In this document: piece after piece, positions 1 to 11,500 of the stretch
Numbering within the stretch: position 1 is the stretch's first letter
How the letters are laid out: every line of letters starts with the position of its first letter
From: Neurospora tetraspora
Lineage: Eukaryota > Ascomycota > Sordariomycetes > Sordariales > Sordariaceae
DNA: 64,000 nucleotides
Assembly: GCF_033439725.1 (NCBI RefSeq)
Contig: NW_026944386.1
Span: 124,001-188,000, forward strand
Direction of reading: 5' to 3'
The notes under the pieces: generated by a model
Database searches by the model: none
What the model saw: the letters and a program-made list of their open reading frames with translations, nothing else
Told to the model about the DNA's origin: nothing
Translations under genes and position numbers: made by a program

Positions 1-322
1 ATACGGGGAGGGTGTTGGTGACGGTTAATGAGACGGTGTTTAGGATTGGGAGGGGGGGGATGTGGTTCGTGCCCAGGGGTATGTTCCATCACTCCATACA
101 CTACTTTGACATGTTGATGGTGTTGTAAACGGAACTGACACTGGGCTAACGAACGAAACAGGCAACTACTACTCCATTGAAAACGACTACGACCAACCTG
201 CTCGCGTCTTCTTCTCGCAGGGGTGCGAGGTGCAGGTTAGGCCATCTGAGGAGGGCGAGGAAGGGACTGGTGCGGAGAACTCCATGATGGATACCTCTGC
301 TGCTGCTTCTGCTTCTGCTTAG
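1..322 (+). CDS. CENP-C/Mif2 C-terminal cupin domain (partial, 5' end outside window)
   Basis: Only the last two exons are present: 1-78, an 83-bp intron (79-161, GTATGT donor, CTAAC branch point, ACAG acceptor), then 162-322 ending in TAG. The reading frame gives GRVLVTVNETVFRIGRGG, then a VPRG-N-YYSIEN stretch, then PARVFFSQGCEV. This is the pattern of the cupin fold at the C-terminus of CENP-C/Mif2/Cnp3 (a GGxFxVPRGNxYSI core followed by a hydrophobic strand ending FFxQ). In that family the cupin dimerises the inner-kinetochore protein that binds the centromeric nucleosome. The remaining tail is short, acidic and Ser/Ala-rich. The CENP-C signature motif itself would lie upstream, outside the window, so the call rests on the cupin alone. 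Confidence 0.8.
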
Positions 323-1349
323 GCTTAGGCTTAAGCTCTGTGTTCCTTTGTGGGCGGAGTCCATAGTTTTGAGGGATTGATGTGTAGGTTTGTCGAATGG
401 TGTTGAAGTACCCAGGGAGTGTTTTTGATGTTTGAACCCCTTTTGTTCTCCCTTTTGGGGAATGACGGAGTTGTTGGCTTTCTTTTCTTGTTATGATAGT
501 TGCTGGTTAGACCATCGTCCGGTCGGTTGGTTGTTGTGGTTTCCTGGGACCCGATTCTTCGCTTGTTTACCTTGTCCGACGAGTACCCGGTCTCATTTCT
601 CGTTGGGAAGTCAATATGTCACAGAAGGACACAGATGGATGGACACAAGATTCTTGCTTGAGTACTATTTATTTCCCGTCGCTGTTCAAGCCACTGTCAG
701 GTTACCTCTTTGCTGCCCCCTGCTGATTGGGAGTCTAAAATGGGAATTGGGAGGCGCTTTTCTTCTTGTTCTTGTGTTGTGTTGCTTGGAATTTCTCATT
801 CAAACTTGTTTATATCTTATAGATTGCTGCTGTCGGTAGCATCACCGGAGTGGTTAAGTCAAGGCAGGCTAGGCAACATAGGTTCCAAAAGCAGTATTGG
901 TATTCAAATTGGGAGCGAACATTGTCAATCACATGCATGCCATTAACTCGTCTGCCGTGATGTCCATCACACGTTCAACGGTTCGTTGAGAGCACCAACA
1001 CGTTCGAACACAAGCCGAAACCCCCCGTCTCAGAGACTGAACAGCCTTGACGCACAGCCGTGATGTGTCTTGTTGATTTGTATGCACGAGATGGCTTCGT
1101 GCGACTAGTGAGGGACGTGTAGACGTTAATGAACCCAAATGATGAACCAAAAAGGATTGAAACTCCTAGATCTAAACACGAACATGAAGTGACTTTATAC
1201 CTTTCTATATCTTACTATATCACCCACTCAGACACTCCGACACTCCTACAACAGGTTCAACATCCGCTTGCTGGCTGCAACTCGCTACACTTAACTCCCT
1301 TTTTTTCCACCTTTTCCCTTCCTTACTGGTTTCACCTCTCAGACAACCC
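323..1349. other. Intergenic region between convergent genes
   Basis: Lies between the 3' end of the CENP-C-like gene and the 3' end of SEY1, so it should contain two 3' UTRs and poly(A) sites. Short open frames here have no recognisable protein character or splice structure. No repeat or RNA gene was seen. Confidence 0.5.
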
Positions 1350-4061
1350 CTAGATGTCATCCTCCGCCTCCAGCCCCGTCTCCCTCCTCTTGCCGTTGCT
1401 ATCCAGCGTATCCATGCTGATTCCACTCTCAACTCTCTGAGCGTTCTTTGGAGGCATCCCCAAAGCTCCCCTGGCTCCCTCGTGGTTCTCCAAAAAGTCC
1501 CTCAGCTTGGCCTTGCCGATCTCCATGCCTTGCGTAGAAGCGGCGTTGGCCATCTGCATCATTGGCCCCAGGAGGTTGAGGCTGTAGGCGACGTAGGTGC
1601 CGCCGCTGATGAGAAGGAGGAGGATGAAGAGGACTGGGTTGCGCAGGACTGTTTGGTTGGTTAGTACTCGCGTCGAGAAGAGAAAAAGGAGGAGAAAAGG
1701 AGGAGGAGAAAAACTTACCCATAACGAACTCATTCCAACCCAGCACAAGCAACACGGCATAAAAGTAGAGCGGCACCTGCGTGATCCCTCCAATCGCGCT
1801 CCTCTTGGCTTCGACATAGACTCCATCGGCCATCTTCTTAAACCTCACCACCAAATCCTGCCTCTTGGGTTCGCTCAAAATCGTCGTCTCCTCCTCAAGG
1901 GACTTACCCTCGTCCTCGTCAACGCCACCGATCGGCGTCAGGTCCTCTTCATCACCCGGCTCGACACCGTGCGGCTGGGGACCGACAAACTCGACCAAGT
2001 CCGGAGGAGCACTGGTGGATGTCAGGCGGAAGCGGGATAGCAGCGGGACGAGACCGAGCGTAGACTCGCGCGCGCGCGTGTAGATTCCTTCAATGTCATC
2101 CGACGGGCGCCAGATGCGTGGCACGCCATCTTCGTCGTAGCGGAATTTGTCCTCGAAGTTCTCGCGCAGCTTCATGAGGATGTTGGACTCCATCACTTCT
2201 TCTTCAATCTTCTCGCGCAGCGCGACCCAGGACTTGCGGCGGAGGCGCCAGAGGCCGACTTGGACTTCATCGTCGCTAGCTTCGAAGCTCTTGGCGCGGT
2301 CGGTAAACCTGCCCTCGGCTTCGCGCACGATGCCGATAAAGGCCTTCCATACGCGATCCCAGATGTCCTTCTCCGTAGCGGGCTTCTCGTCAGACTCCGG
2401 AGCGCCGGAACCCCCGCGGCCGGATCCGAGTTTGTTGAATTCCAGCCCGATCGCGTCGCCGAGGCGGGACTTGACCCACCGCTCTATGCGAATCGCCAAG
2501 CGGCGCATCTCCTCCTTGCGCAAGCGCGCAGAGACTTCGTCGAGCTCCTTTTCGAAGATGAGGTACTGCGGCTTGAAGTTGGACCAGGCCACTCCCGGGA
2601 TTGCGAGGGACTGCGCCTCCTTCTTGAAGTTTTCGAGAGCCTTGGTCTTTTGCTTCTCAACAATCTCGGCGAACTCGTAAGCGCCTCCGGCTTTTTGCCC
2701 CGCCTTAACAGCGTTGGTGACGGCTTCGGAGAAGGCGGTTACACCGGCCTTGTGAGCGGCGGTGAGATGGGCTTGGTAAAGAGCCTTGAGGCGGGCATCG
2801 ATCTTGTCCTCGAGCTCGGCGCGCTTGGTGGTGTACACGCCCTTGTGGTAGCGGGAGGCCTGAGTCTCAAAGTTCTTGACGCACTTCTCGCGGGCTTCGG
2901 CGCCGATTTGACCGAGATCGGGTAGGACGGCGGGCTTGCCGGCGCGGGTGGACTCGGCTTGTTGTTCTTCGAGAGGAGAGATGGCGGCGTCAAAGGCGAT
3001 TTGCACCTCGCGTGCGATCTCGTCACAGCGGAACTGCGCGAGAAGTTCTTGTTGAGTGGGCAGGTCGAGGTCCTTGTTGGAGACGATCTGGTCCCAGATA
3101 CCCTCGGCGTAGATGGAGAGGCCGTCGGCAGGGATGCGGCGGTGGTATTCGGGGAGGAAGACACCGCCGGTGAATTCTTGATCGTCGGTGGAATCTGAGT
3201 CCTTGTTGCGGTGGCCGGCGGTAAAGCGGGAGCCCAGATTCTCGACCTCGGAGATGAACTTGTCGGGTTGCAGAATCTTGTGCGGGAGGGCGGCAAAGGC
3301 GAAGTCGAAGTAGTCCTCGATCTTGGAGTTTTCGAGGCCGGCGGGCTTGGAGATGGAGGACCAGATGTGGGTCAGATCTTGAATCAGGGTGTTGCGCAAG
3401 TTGGCGAGGGGGGTGACGCCAATATGGTCGCGGATGACGAAGAAAAGGAGGGAGCGGGTTTGGTTTCTGAACCGTTAGCAAGTGAATCCCTATTAGATGC
3501 AGAACGGGCGGGTACCTACTGCTTATCCCTCAAGAACAACTGCATGTTGACCTCAAAAACAGTCTTGAGCAAACCCATGTTTGCGCCCTGGTACAGACCG
3601 ACCTGGTGTTCCCAGATGTTCACGATCAAGACCTCACTCGTAGCAAGGGCAAAGAGAGCGCTCTTGCGCTCGAAATCCTGGTCCTCGCCGCGCTCGCGAC
3701 CATCGGTACCCTCGACGTCCATGACCAAGATGTTGTCGGCCATCTTTCCCTCGTTCTTGTTCTTGGACATCCAGATGCCCTTTGTAGTCTGGCGACGCTC
3801 CCTTTCGGACATGACGCTGAACTGGGTGCCGAACAGGTGGTTCAGGAGGGTCGACTTGCCGGTGGACTGGGAGCCGAAAACGGAAATGAGGTGGTAGTTG
3901 AAGCCGGCCTCGGCGACGTGTGTCTCGTTGAGGTACTCATTGAGGTTGGTATTGTACTGCTTGTCCTCGTTGATGACCTGGATGCCGTGTTCAAAGTTAT
4001 GGGCGTTGCTGTCGGGCGACGAGCCGTTGCCGTTGTCGACGGCGGCGAAGTGGCCGTTCAT
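1350..4061 (-). CDS. SEY1: SEY1 / RHD3-type dynamin-like GTPase (ER homotypic fusion)
   Basis: Three exons: 4061-3520, 3466-1719 and 1648-1350, with introns bearing GTAGGT/GTAAGT donors and branch points TGCTAAC and ACTAAC. The spliced frame is 862 residues, the usual length for fungal SEY1. The GTPase head has the P-loop GSQSTGKST at residues about 63-71, switch region [12 protein letters not shown] at about 115-126 and an RD motif just after the first splice junction. A long helical bundle follows. Two closely spaced membrane segments near the C-terminus (from about [17 protein letters not shown] to [14 protein letters not shown]) form the hairpin that puts the enzyme in the ER membrane, followed by a charged tail. 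The family fuses ER tubules by GTP-driven trans-dimerisation. The second intron falls inside the membrane hairpin. The ATG choice is clear because the globular domain begins soon after it. Confidence 0.95.
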
Positions 4062-5346
4062 GGCGGTGATTTCGTTTGTCTCTCGTATGATGCGCGTGGG
4101 TGGTTATCTGGGGTTGCGGGGGAGAGGACGACGCAACGGGAAGAGGGAAGCACCAAGAGAAAGAGAAAGAAGGGGAAGAAGAAGGGAATAGGTGATGATA
4201 TTAGAAAGTTGGCTACAGCAAAGAAGAGAAGAGGGGGAGGGTGGTTCGACTTGGTGGTGCTTCTAGTGCTGCTGTCGTGGACCACACTCCGGGCTGAGGG
4301 GTGGTATCGAGTGCCAACTGTCAAGCAGAGAATCGAGGCCCAAAGGGTGTCCAAAGGGGAAGCTGACAATGGATTGGTTGCTTGCATGGTCTAGTCGCTT
4401 CTCAGATGGAGCTCTCACAAGATGATGTGGATCATTTGTCGCGATCATTGCTGGTCTGTCACTCGCTGACAGGGGATTGACACCCCTTGGCGGCTGCATG
4501 ACATGCATTGAACACCTGGACAGTGGTAAGTGTGGTCAGTGCGCGGCAAGCTATCGTTAACAATTATCGCTGGAGATGACGTCCTTGTGAACAAGCACCA
4601 TCCAATCGATGGGTGTCAAAAAGTGTCAGTTGAGGACTCACAAAGAGACATCACGGGCAGAAGAATTGTCTCGACCTGACATTTCCACGTGTTGGATGTG
4701 AGTGAGACCAGCTGGCTTCTGTCAGTCATCATGTAGTCCCCAACTTTAGCGACAACTAATCACTCTTCATTTCGTTATCAGCTAGAACCTTTTATGGCCT
4801 CTTTCCGAAATGCGATCAACAACGGCCATTTATAATACGGGGACAGCTTGTCACAAGAGACCACTAACAGATTTTGCCGTGGGCTTTTCTTGAATCTGTT
4901 AGTGTAGGACCACGTTGCTTGTTTATGGCCTTGGATATCTTTGACCTCTTCAACATCCCAGCATCCAACAAACGACTGGTGCCATGCCATATCCATCCTA
5001 TATCAACACATCTTGATGTTTCTTCAACACCTTTTCTGGCATGATAAACCCCTAATCGAAGGATTCAATACAGACGAAGCAGTGTCCATTACCCCTTGGT
5101 ATCTCTCACGCATCCGCTAAGCAATCAACAGTCCAATACTGCTTATAATGGTTGGGAAAGGCCGTTACAAAACTATGATAGGGATTACAATAAACTAGAA
5201 ACATATCAGTCAGGGTCTATTAGCGGCTCTGCCATCCAGGAACTGCCTAAAGGTTGGGTTCAAAGGTATATACCCAATGTCTGATATGTTGACCGTGACG
5301 TGTTCGGTTTATTACGACCATTCGCCGGCCAAGTCGAACATCCCAG
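4062..5346. other. SEY1 promoter and intergenic region
   Basis: Sequence upstream of SEY1 and downstream of the ketosamine-3-kinase gene. The part next to SEY1 (about 4,080-4,230) is purine-rich on the + strand, so pyrimidine-rich on the SEY1 sense strand, as is common in fungal 5' UTRs. No gene, repeat or RNA is recognised in the rest. Confidence 0.4.
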
Positions 5347-6398
5347 CTACGTATACTTCGCAATAAGCTTCTTCATGATGGACATGGCGCCACCGCGATA
5401 CCCGCCTCCAAACAACGCATAGTGGTTCAAATGGTGATACCTGTCAAACCCCATTAGCATCTCACACCTCTCACAACATCTCAGCAGGCATGTCAGATCA
5501 ACACTCACAGCTCATACAAAGCGACCCGATCCTCCCACTCCTCTTTCGGTTCCTGCTTCGGCACCAACTCCCCATACTCCTTCCAAAACCCCCCGCCAAA
5601 CCCGCCAAACATTTTCATGATCCCCAGCTCATACTCCGAATGCCCATAGACCGCCGCCGGGTCATAGACCACCTCCTCAACACCCCCTTCCTCAGAAAAC
5701 CTACCCCGTCCCTGATTTCCACTCCACAAATCCCCGTGCACCAATACCGGCGTCACTTTCCCTATCGTCTGCTCCCCCAGAAGCCTGGGCACCACCTTTG
5801 ATGCGACTGTTTCCACCGCGTCGCTCAACTCTCTGTTCTTCCCATTCTTCCTCTCGCCTTCTTTCAGGACATGGCGTAAGCGGTTATCAGCATAAAACTC
5901 CGCCCAGTCCTCCTTCCAGGTATTATCCTGCTCCGTCGCCCCGCAGTATGTAGGGACGGGGAAGCCGAACATGGGCTTGTCGTACCCCTCCGGAATGGGG
6001 GCGGGGGTGGTGTGCATCTTGGCCAGCTTTGCTGCAAACGATTCCCCAGATCCTGTTGGACCACCGCTAGAGCGGAGATCGAGGAAATCGGTTACGAGAA
6101 AGTGTTGACTGGGATTCGACGATATGCTCCCGTTGGCATAAGACCGTGGGCAGAAGGAGGGAATGGCGGACTGGATTGCATTGAGGGAGTGGTGTTCGCC
6201 GAGAAACATAGCGGCGGCGTCGGAACCGGTGCCGGTTTTGATGAAGTAAGCCCTTTTGTTGTTGCCGTCAGGGGTGGTGGTGAGGAGCTTGTAAGTGGAG
6301 GAGAAGCCGGAGCCGCCGTGGGAGGTGATGCTGGCGGAGGCGGAGTTGGGGTCGAGGCCCAGAGCGCGGAGGATGGCGGGGTCGACAGTTGGTGACAT
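5347..6398 (-). CDS. Fructosamine/ketosamine-3-kinase family protein
   Basis: Two exons, 6398-5509 and 5440-5347, with a 68-bp intron (GTGAGT donor, TGCTAAT branch, ACAG acceptor); 327 residues after splicing. The family (FN3K, protein-ribulosamine 3-kinase) phosphorylates sugar adducts on lysines of glycated proteins, causing deglycation. Seen in sequence: a Ser/Thr-rich N-lobe; the invariant catalytic loop HGDLWSGN at about residues 215-222; a following DPAAVYGHSEYELG segment corresponding to the Mg-binding DPA motif; and a C-terminal YHHLNHYALFGGGYR segment encoded by the small last exon and typical of the family end. It is divergently transcribed from the membrane-protein gene at 6931. 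Substrate (ribulosamine or fructosamine) cannot be told from sequence. Confidence 0.93.
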
Positions 6399-6930
6399 TT
6401 TGGGTTACACGGAATGGAGAGTTGGCTTTCGGATGGGTTTGTCAACGTGAGGGAAACGCCGTTGAACGGGGCCGTTGGATATCGGAGTCGGGAAGCGGAG
6501 GAGGGGCTTTGGTTCGCTTGGCGGCCCGGGGAAGGACGGACATGCATGACGTCACGCGCCGAGGGTCGCAGCGGGAGCGGACGCCGAACGGAGACCACTT
6601 TCCGACCCCTTTCCCCTTTTTCTTTTCCACGGGGCTTTCTGCCAGATGAAGAGGGACGCCATGCCGCGAGCCTGCGATACCTAACCAGCCTCATCACCCT
6701 GGCTTCCGGGGATGATGCCTCCTACCGATATGGACAGTCTCAGTCCATGTTGCTGTCTCGGAGCCTGCAACGGAGCTGGTGTGGTCGTGTTGCACCACAG
6801 CCTTGCCTCTCTTCATCTATATCAACAGCCCTCCTCCTCCCTTTGGCTTCTCAGTCGCCGTTAAAAACACAACAGCTTTCATAGAGCATCACTGACACAA
6901 ACCACAATTTATGCCACCTGGAAGTCTCCG
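6399..6930. promoter_or_regulatory. Divergent promoter region
   Basis: A 532-bp region between the starts of two divergent genes (kinase on -, membrane protein on +). It contains one full palindromic CRE/ATF-type site at 6547-6554 (listed separately) and a pyrimidine-rich tract at about 6,600-6,640. Confidence 0.5.
6547..6554. promoter_or_regulatory. CRE-like palindrome TGACGTCA
   Basis: A perfect TGACGTCA, the consensus bound by ATF/CREB-type bZIP factors, centred in the divergent promoter. A second perfect copy occurs at 38521-38528, in the intergenic region upstream of the SerRS gene. Presence of the 8-mer is seen; use in vivo is inference. Confidence 0.4.
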
Positions 6931-8293
6931 ATGGCGTCCACCCTGATGTCAAGGAGCATCTTGCGCAGACAGTCAACATCGCGTAACCTGTCGTGCGCAT
7001 TTTTGTGTTTAGCGCTCTTTAGCCCGACAACCTTCGCCCTAAACTTCTCTGTCGAGTGCAGAGACCGGGTCTACTCCATTCTCAACGGATCCGGCGACCC
7101 ATATGGTAACCTGACAGAAGAAGACCTGTACCGGAACAAGTGGATTTACGAAGGCCACGTACGAAATCTCAACGATGAGGTCAGATACAACAGGAGCATC
7201 TACATCGCCATAACGCTTGAAGGTATGTCAGTCAAGACCTGATGTCCACTAGCCGAATCCTTGCGTTGAACGACTTACTGACCACATCTTTTATACCAGG
7301 CTGCAAAAACCTCTGCCATTCCCCCATCGAGTGGTATCTCACACAAAACCCTCCAACCCAGTCCTTCAACATCGCAGCGAACTGGATCCTCCCAATCCTA
7401 GCTCTAGTGGCCTGTCTTCCCTTTGACTCGCTGCACCGGCGTGCACCAGGATCACGATGGCACGACGGACGGATACTTACGACACTTAAAGCGATCCTCA
7501 ATTGGCTCGGTTCACCACCTACCAGTCTCACAGCCACTCTGTGGAACGTCTACCAGATCCGTCAATGCAAATACTACACCTTCTCGTCCGCAGGCTCCCA
7601 CAACCAGGCCAACCGCCGACTTGAATACTCAAAAGCCACCTCCTATTACATCTTGAGCTGCATCAACCAATTTGAGTTACCCACGGATGTAAAGGAAAGA
7701 GAGGACTTTGTGCGAGTTCTTACTTACGGCCTCTTCAAGCCCTTGGAAAATCAGCCAAATGGAGGTCAAGGCCAAATCACTGAGGAGACAGGTCGACAAG
7801 CGGTGCTGTATACAAGAGAGCTGCGCGAGGCACTGGCCTTTCAACTCCGCATGTATCGAAGGCGAGGTACATATCCCGCTGGTCTCAACATCTGCGTCTT
7901 TCTAGGTGCGTTCGCCATCTCCGTTGGCCTTGCCTTTGCGGACGTTCTTGGGGAATACACCACGGCGCACTCACTTGCGTTGGGATTATTGGTGGGTTGG
8001 TTGCCGGTACTGGTGATGTTTTGTATCGTTGATCGGAACCCCATCTCCGGGATAAGGAACAGGTGAGTTGCGTGAAGCCTTTATGGAAAAAAAAAAAAAA
8101 AAAAAAGACATTGCCGAGTGCTAACCAGTCAACCGACAGGGTTCTTATTCAACGATGGCTGTGGGACGTTGAAGCTGTAAAACTCTGGGAGGATGCAACC
8201 CGAAAAGGCCAACTCCCAAACCCGGAACCCGAGGTCGACTGGTGGGATTCGTTGCTATCACCTGTCCATCCATCATCAGAACTCAGTGGGTAA
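6931..8293 (+). CDS. Predicted secretory-pathway membrane protein, function unknown
   Basis: Three exons: 6931-7222, 7300-8062 and 8140-8293; 402 residues. The N-terminus has a basic stretch followed by a hydrophobic run (about residues 22-37, ending TTFA), which looks like a signal peptide. The ectodomain that follows has cysteines (VECRDRVY, CKNLCHSP) and two N-glycosylation sequons (NGSG, NLTE). Hydrophobic segments at about residues 125-145 (ILPILALVACLPF), 310-330 (ICVFLGAFAISVGLAF) and 337-357 (LGLLVGWLPVLVMFCIVD) are likely membrane spans. I do not recognise a named family; lumenal Cys plus several spans is common in fungal plasma-membrane proteins of unknown role. The last intron carries a run of about 20 A at 8087-8106. 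It converges on the 2474-residue coiled-coil gene, about 230 bp apart. Confidence 0.8.
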
Positions 8294-8519
8294 TCGCATA
8301 AACATCCATCCAGCAAACATCAAGCCATAGCATCAATAGAGGTAACAACCGAACCGAAAAAGCCCACCCATAAAGGTAGTAGGTAACCACCGTACAAAAA
8401 TGTTATCCGGACAAGTAATAAAACAAGAAAACGAAAACCAAGCAGGTATCATGACCCAATCAATCACCCTTCATCCATCATCGTCCATCTTCCATCTTCC
8501 AACCATCACCCGTCAACCC

Positions 8520-11500
8520 TTACTTAGCAGCCTTCTTCCCCTTCTTCGGACTTCCACTCCCAGCACCAGGCTTCGCCCTAGGAATACCCGAAATAGCCGA
8601 ATCCTTGCTCATCTTGCTCGCCCTACTCATCTTACTACTCGCCACGCTCATAACACTCGCACTCGGCGCAACCGACGGAGGGCCAGAAACACTACTTCTT
8701 CCCGTGCGGCTTGTTCCCGTCGTGCCCGTGGTACCAGTCATGCCCGAGACGGCACTACCCCTCTCGGTCCAGTCGTCTTCACTATCGTCGCCTGTTTCGT
8801 AGTCGGAGTAGTTATCGTCGTCATCTTGGTCCTGGCTGTATTGGCTTTCTCCGTCGTCGTTTTGGCTACCGTTTGAGCGGGCAGAACGGCCGGAGCGAGA
8901 AGAGGAGGTGATGACCGTCGTGCCTTGGGAAGATCTGCGCAAGGTAGCTGTTTCGTCCGCTTCAGTTTCGGTTTCGTTGTGGTCGTCGCCGCCGTAGCGG
9001 GAGGAGGACTCGGTGCGCGCATCATCATCGACATGCACCATATCCTCATCCGACCCGGAGCGCACATCAACAGGCGGAGTAGCGGTATCATATCCCTCCT
9101 CATCTTCATCGTCTGTCTCCTTCAACGAGGAACCATGCTCTTTATCCTCTTTCGACAAATCACCATACCCCTTCGCCGTAGACCTCGAACTCGTCGTCGC
9201 CCAACTGCCCTTTCTTTCTCCAGCCTTGGGTCTCGAAGAAGAAGTACCAGCATCACCATGATGAGCAGCCACCGCCGCCTTGGCCGCCGCGACACCACCA
9301 CCGCCAGCCCCGTTCCTAACGCTATTGCTGCGCTTGATGCCACCGCCCGATAGAGCTCCGCTGACCATTTGACTGAGAGAGAGAATCCGCCTGTTAGACG
9401 CCGACGATGCACCCGAGCCCATCTTAGGGGTTCTGGTCTTGGCGTTGATAGCAGCCATGTTCAGCGCCGACGTGGGCTGTCTTGCCCCATCCAGTCGTGA
9501 GACGACGCTGGGAGCGCGGGTGGACATTTGCGAGGGGACGCGCTTGCGGTTCATTGACTCACGGCCAACGCCGGTGGTGAACCGTTTGCCCTTGGCCATG
9601 AGCAAAAGACGAGAATGATCCATGACGCCTTCGAGGATGCGGCGCTCGAGCGTCTCGGCGCGGGTTTCCATCTCGTGGAGCTCTTCTCTTCTGAGCCGGA
9701 GGGCAGTGTCGAGAGAGGACAAATCAGCCGTAAGTCTGGACTTCTTCCTCACCAACTCCTCTTGCTCCCCGCGCAGCTCGACAAGGTTGTGCTTGATACC
9801 CTGCTGCTCAGCCCTCAAATCAGCGAGGAACTGTTCCTTGAGTTTATCATGCTCCTTGCGCAGTGCCTCGTTGCGTTCCTTAAGGCGACACTCCTCCTCC
9901 ATCAGGTTAGCGAGCAAATCCACCTTCAACTTCTCCTGCTCTTCGCGGAAGATAGCCTTCATTTCTTCCTGCTCTTCTCGCAGGCTGGCATTGATCTCCT
10001 TGAGACGCCTCTCCTCCTCCTTGAAAGCGGCAAGGAAAGAGCTCCTAAGTTCTTTCTGCTCTTGCCTCAGACCTTCGTTGACTTCTTTGAGCAAAGACTC
10101 CTCCTCGCGCAAGTTCTTGAGGAACTTATCCTTGAGAACTTGCTGCTCTTCTCGCAAAGCGTTGTTGGACTCCTTCAAGCGGGCTTCTTCGTCCTTCAAA
10201 ACGGCAAGGAAGCTCCGCTTGAGCGACTCGTGCTCGGCTTTGAGGGCGGAGTTGAGCTCGATCAGACGGTCGCGCTCATCGCGGAGGTTAGCGGCGAAGG
10301 TCTTCTTCATGGTGTCGTGCTCTTCTTTGAGGGCGACGTTCATCTCCATCAGGCGGTCGCGTTCCTCTTCAAGATTAGTGGTGAACGTCTTCTTCAAGGT
10401 CTCCTGCTCCTCTCTGAGAGAAGCATTGAGTTCCTTCAGCCTCGTCTCCTCTTCCTTGAGACCAGCCATAAACACTGCCTTAGCCTCCTCGTGCTCCTTT
10501 CTCAGGGACTCATTGAGCGTCTTGAGGCGATGCTCCTCCTCAGCCAAGTTGGCCAAGAACGTAGACTTGAGCTCTTCCTGTTCCTGCTTGAGAGACTCAT
10601 TCATCTGCTTCAGACGGGCTTGTTCCTGTTGCAAGTTCTCCAAGAACTGGTACTTCAACTGATCCTGCTCCTCACGCAAGGTAACATTGATGCTCTCCTT
10701 GACGCGGGCTTCCTCCTCTTTGAGCTCAGCCAAACGAGCCTCGATTTGCTCCTTTTCAGCAAGCTGGCGCTCAAGAGCAATGGAGGTCTCTTGCAGTATC
10801 TTCTTTTTGTTCTCGTCCTCTTCGACGGCGCGTTGAGTCTGGGTGGCGATAAATCCAGCAAGCTCGGCGGAGGTATTCTTGACTTGCTCATGAACTTCCT
10901 CGAGGACAGCAAGTTGAGCGGTGTGACCAACAAGCTTATCGAGCTTCTCGTTGACAGTGGGCATGGCGTCAATAAGCTTGGTCTGTAGACCCTCCGTTGT
11001 CGTTTTGGAGTGTTCAAAATGCTGACCAACAAGGGCAAGCACCTCCTGAACGTTCTCGGCAACCTTGGGCTGATGCTCAGCAACAAGAGACTGCAAACCG
11101 TCCACCTTGCCAGCCATCTCCTGCACCTGTTCTCGAGTAAGGGTATGCTCAGCCTTGGTATCAAGATGATTCTCATCAGCCTTGCACACCAGCTCATCCA
11201 CCCTTTCGAAAACAGTCTTGGAGCTGACCTCCATCTTCTCCACAGCCTCCGTGACCGTACCGCTGAGAGGCTCCAGCACAGCCTTGAGCTCCTCCACTTG
11301 ACCCTTCGTCGCAACGGTCTCTTTGATGTCGCCGACCTGCGCCTTCTGAAGCTCCTCCATCTTGGTCAACAACTCGGCCTTGGCAGTTGTAACACCAGTA
11401 CGCCCCTCCTCAAACCCCTCCTTCATGCCACCCCACAGCTCCATCAGCTCCCCTTGTAGCGTCGCATTCTTCTTGACAATCTCGCTCATGGGAGTCAGGA

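Noticed and set aside
9615-10988. 457-residue plus-strand frame inside the coiled-coil gene
   Set aside because: It is the antisense shadow of the 29-residue repeat array (Leu/Ser-rich mirror of Glu/Lys codons).
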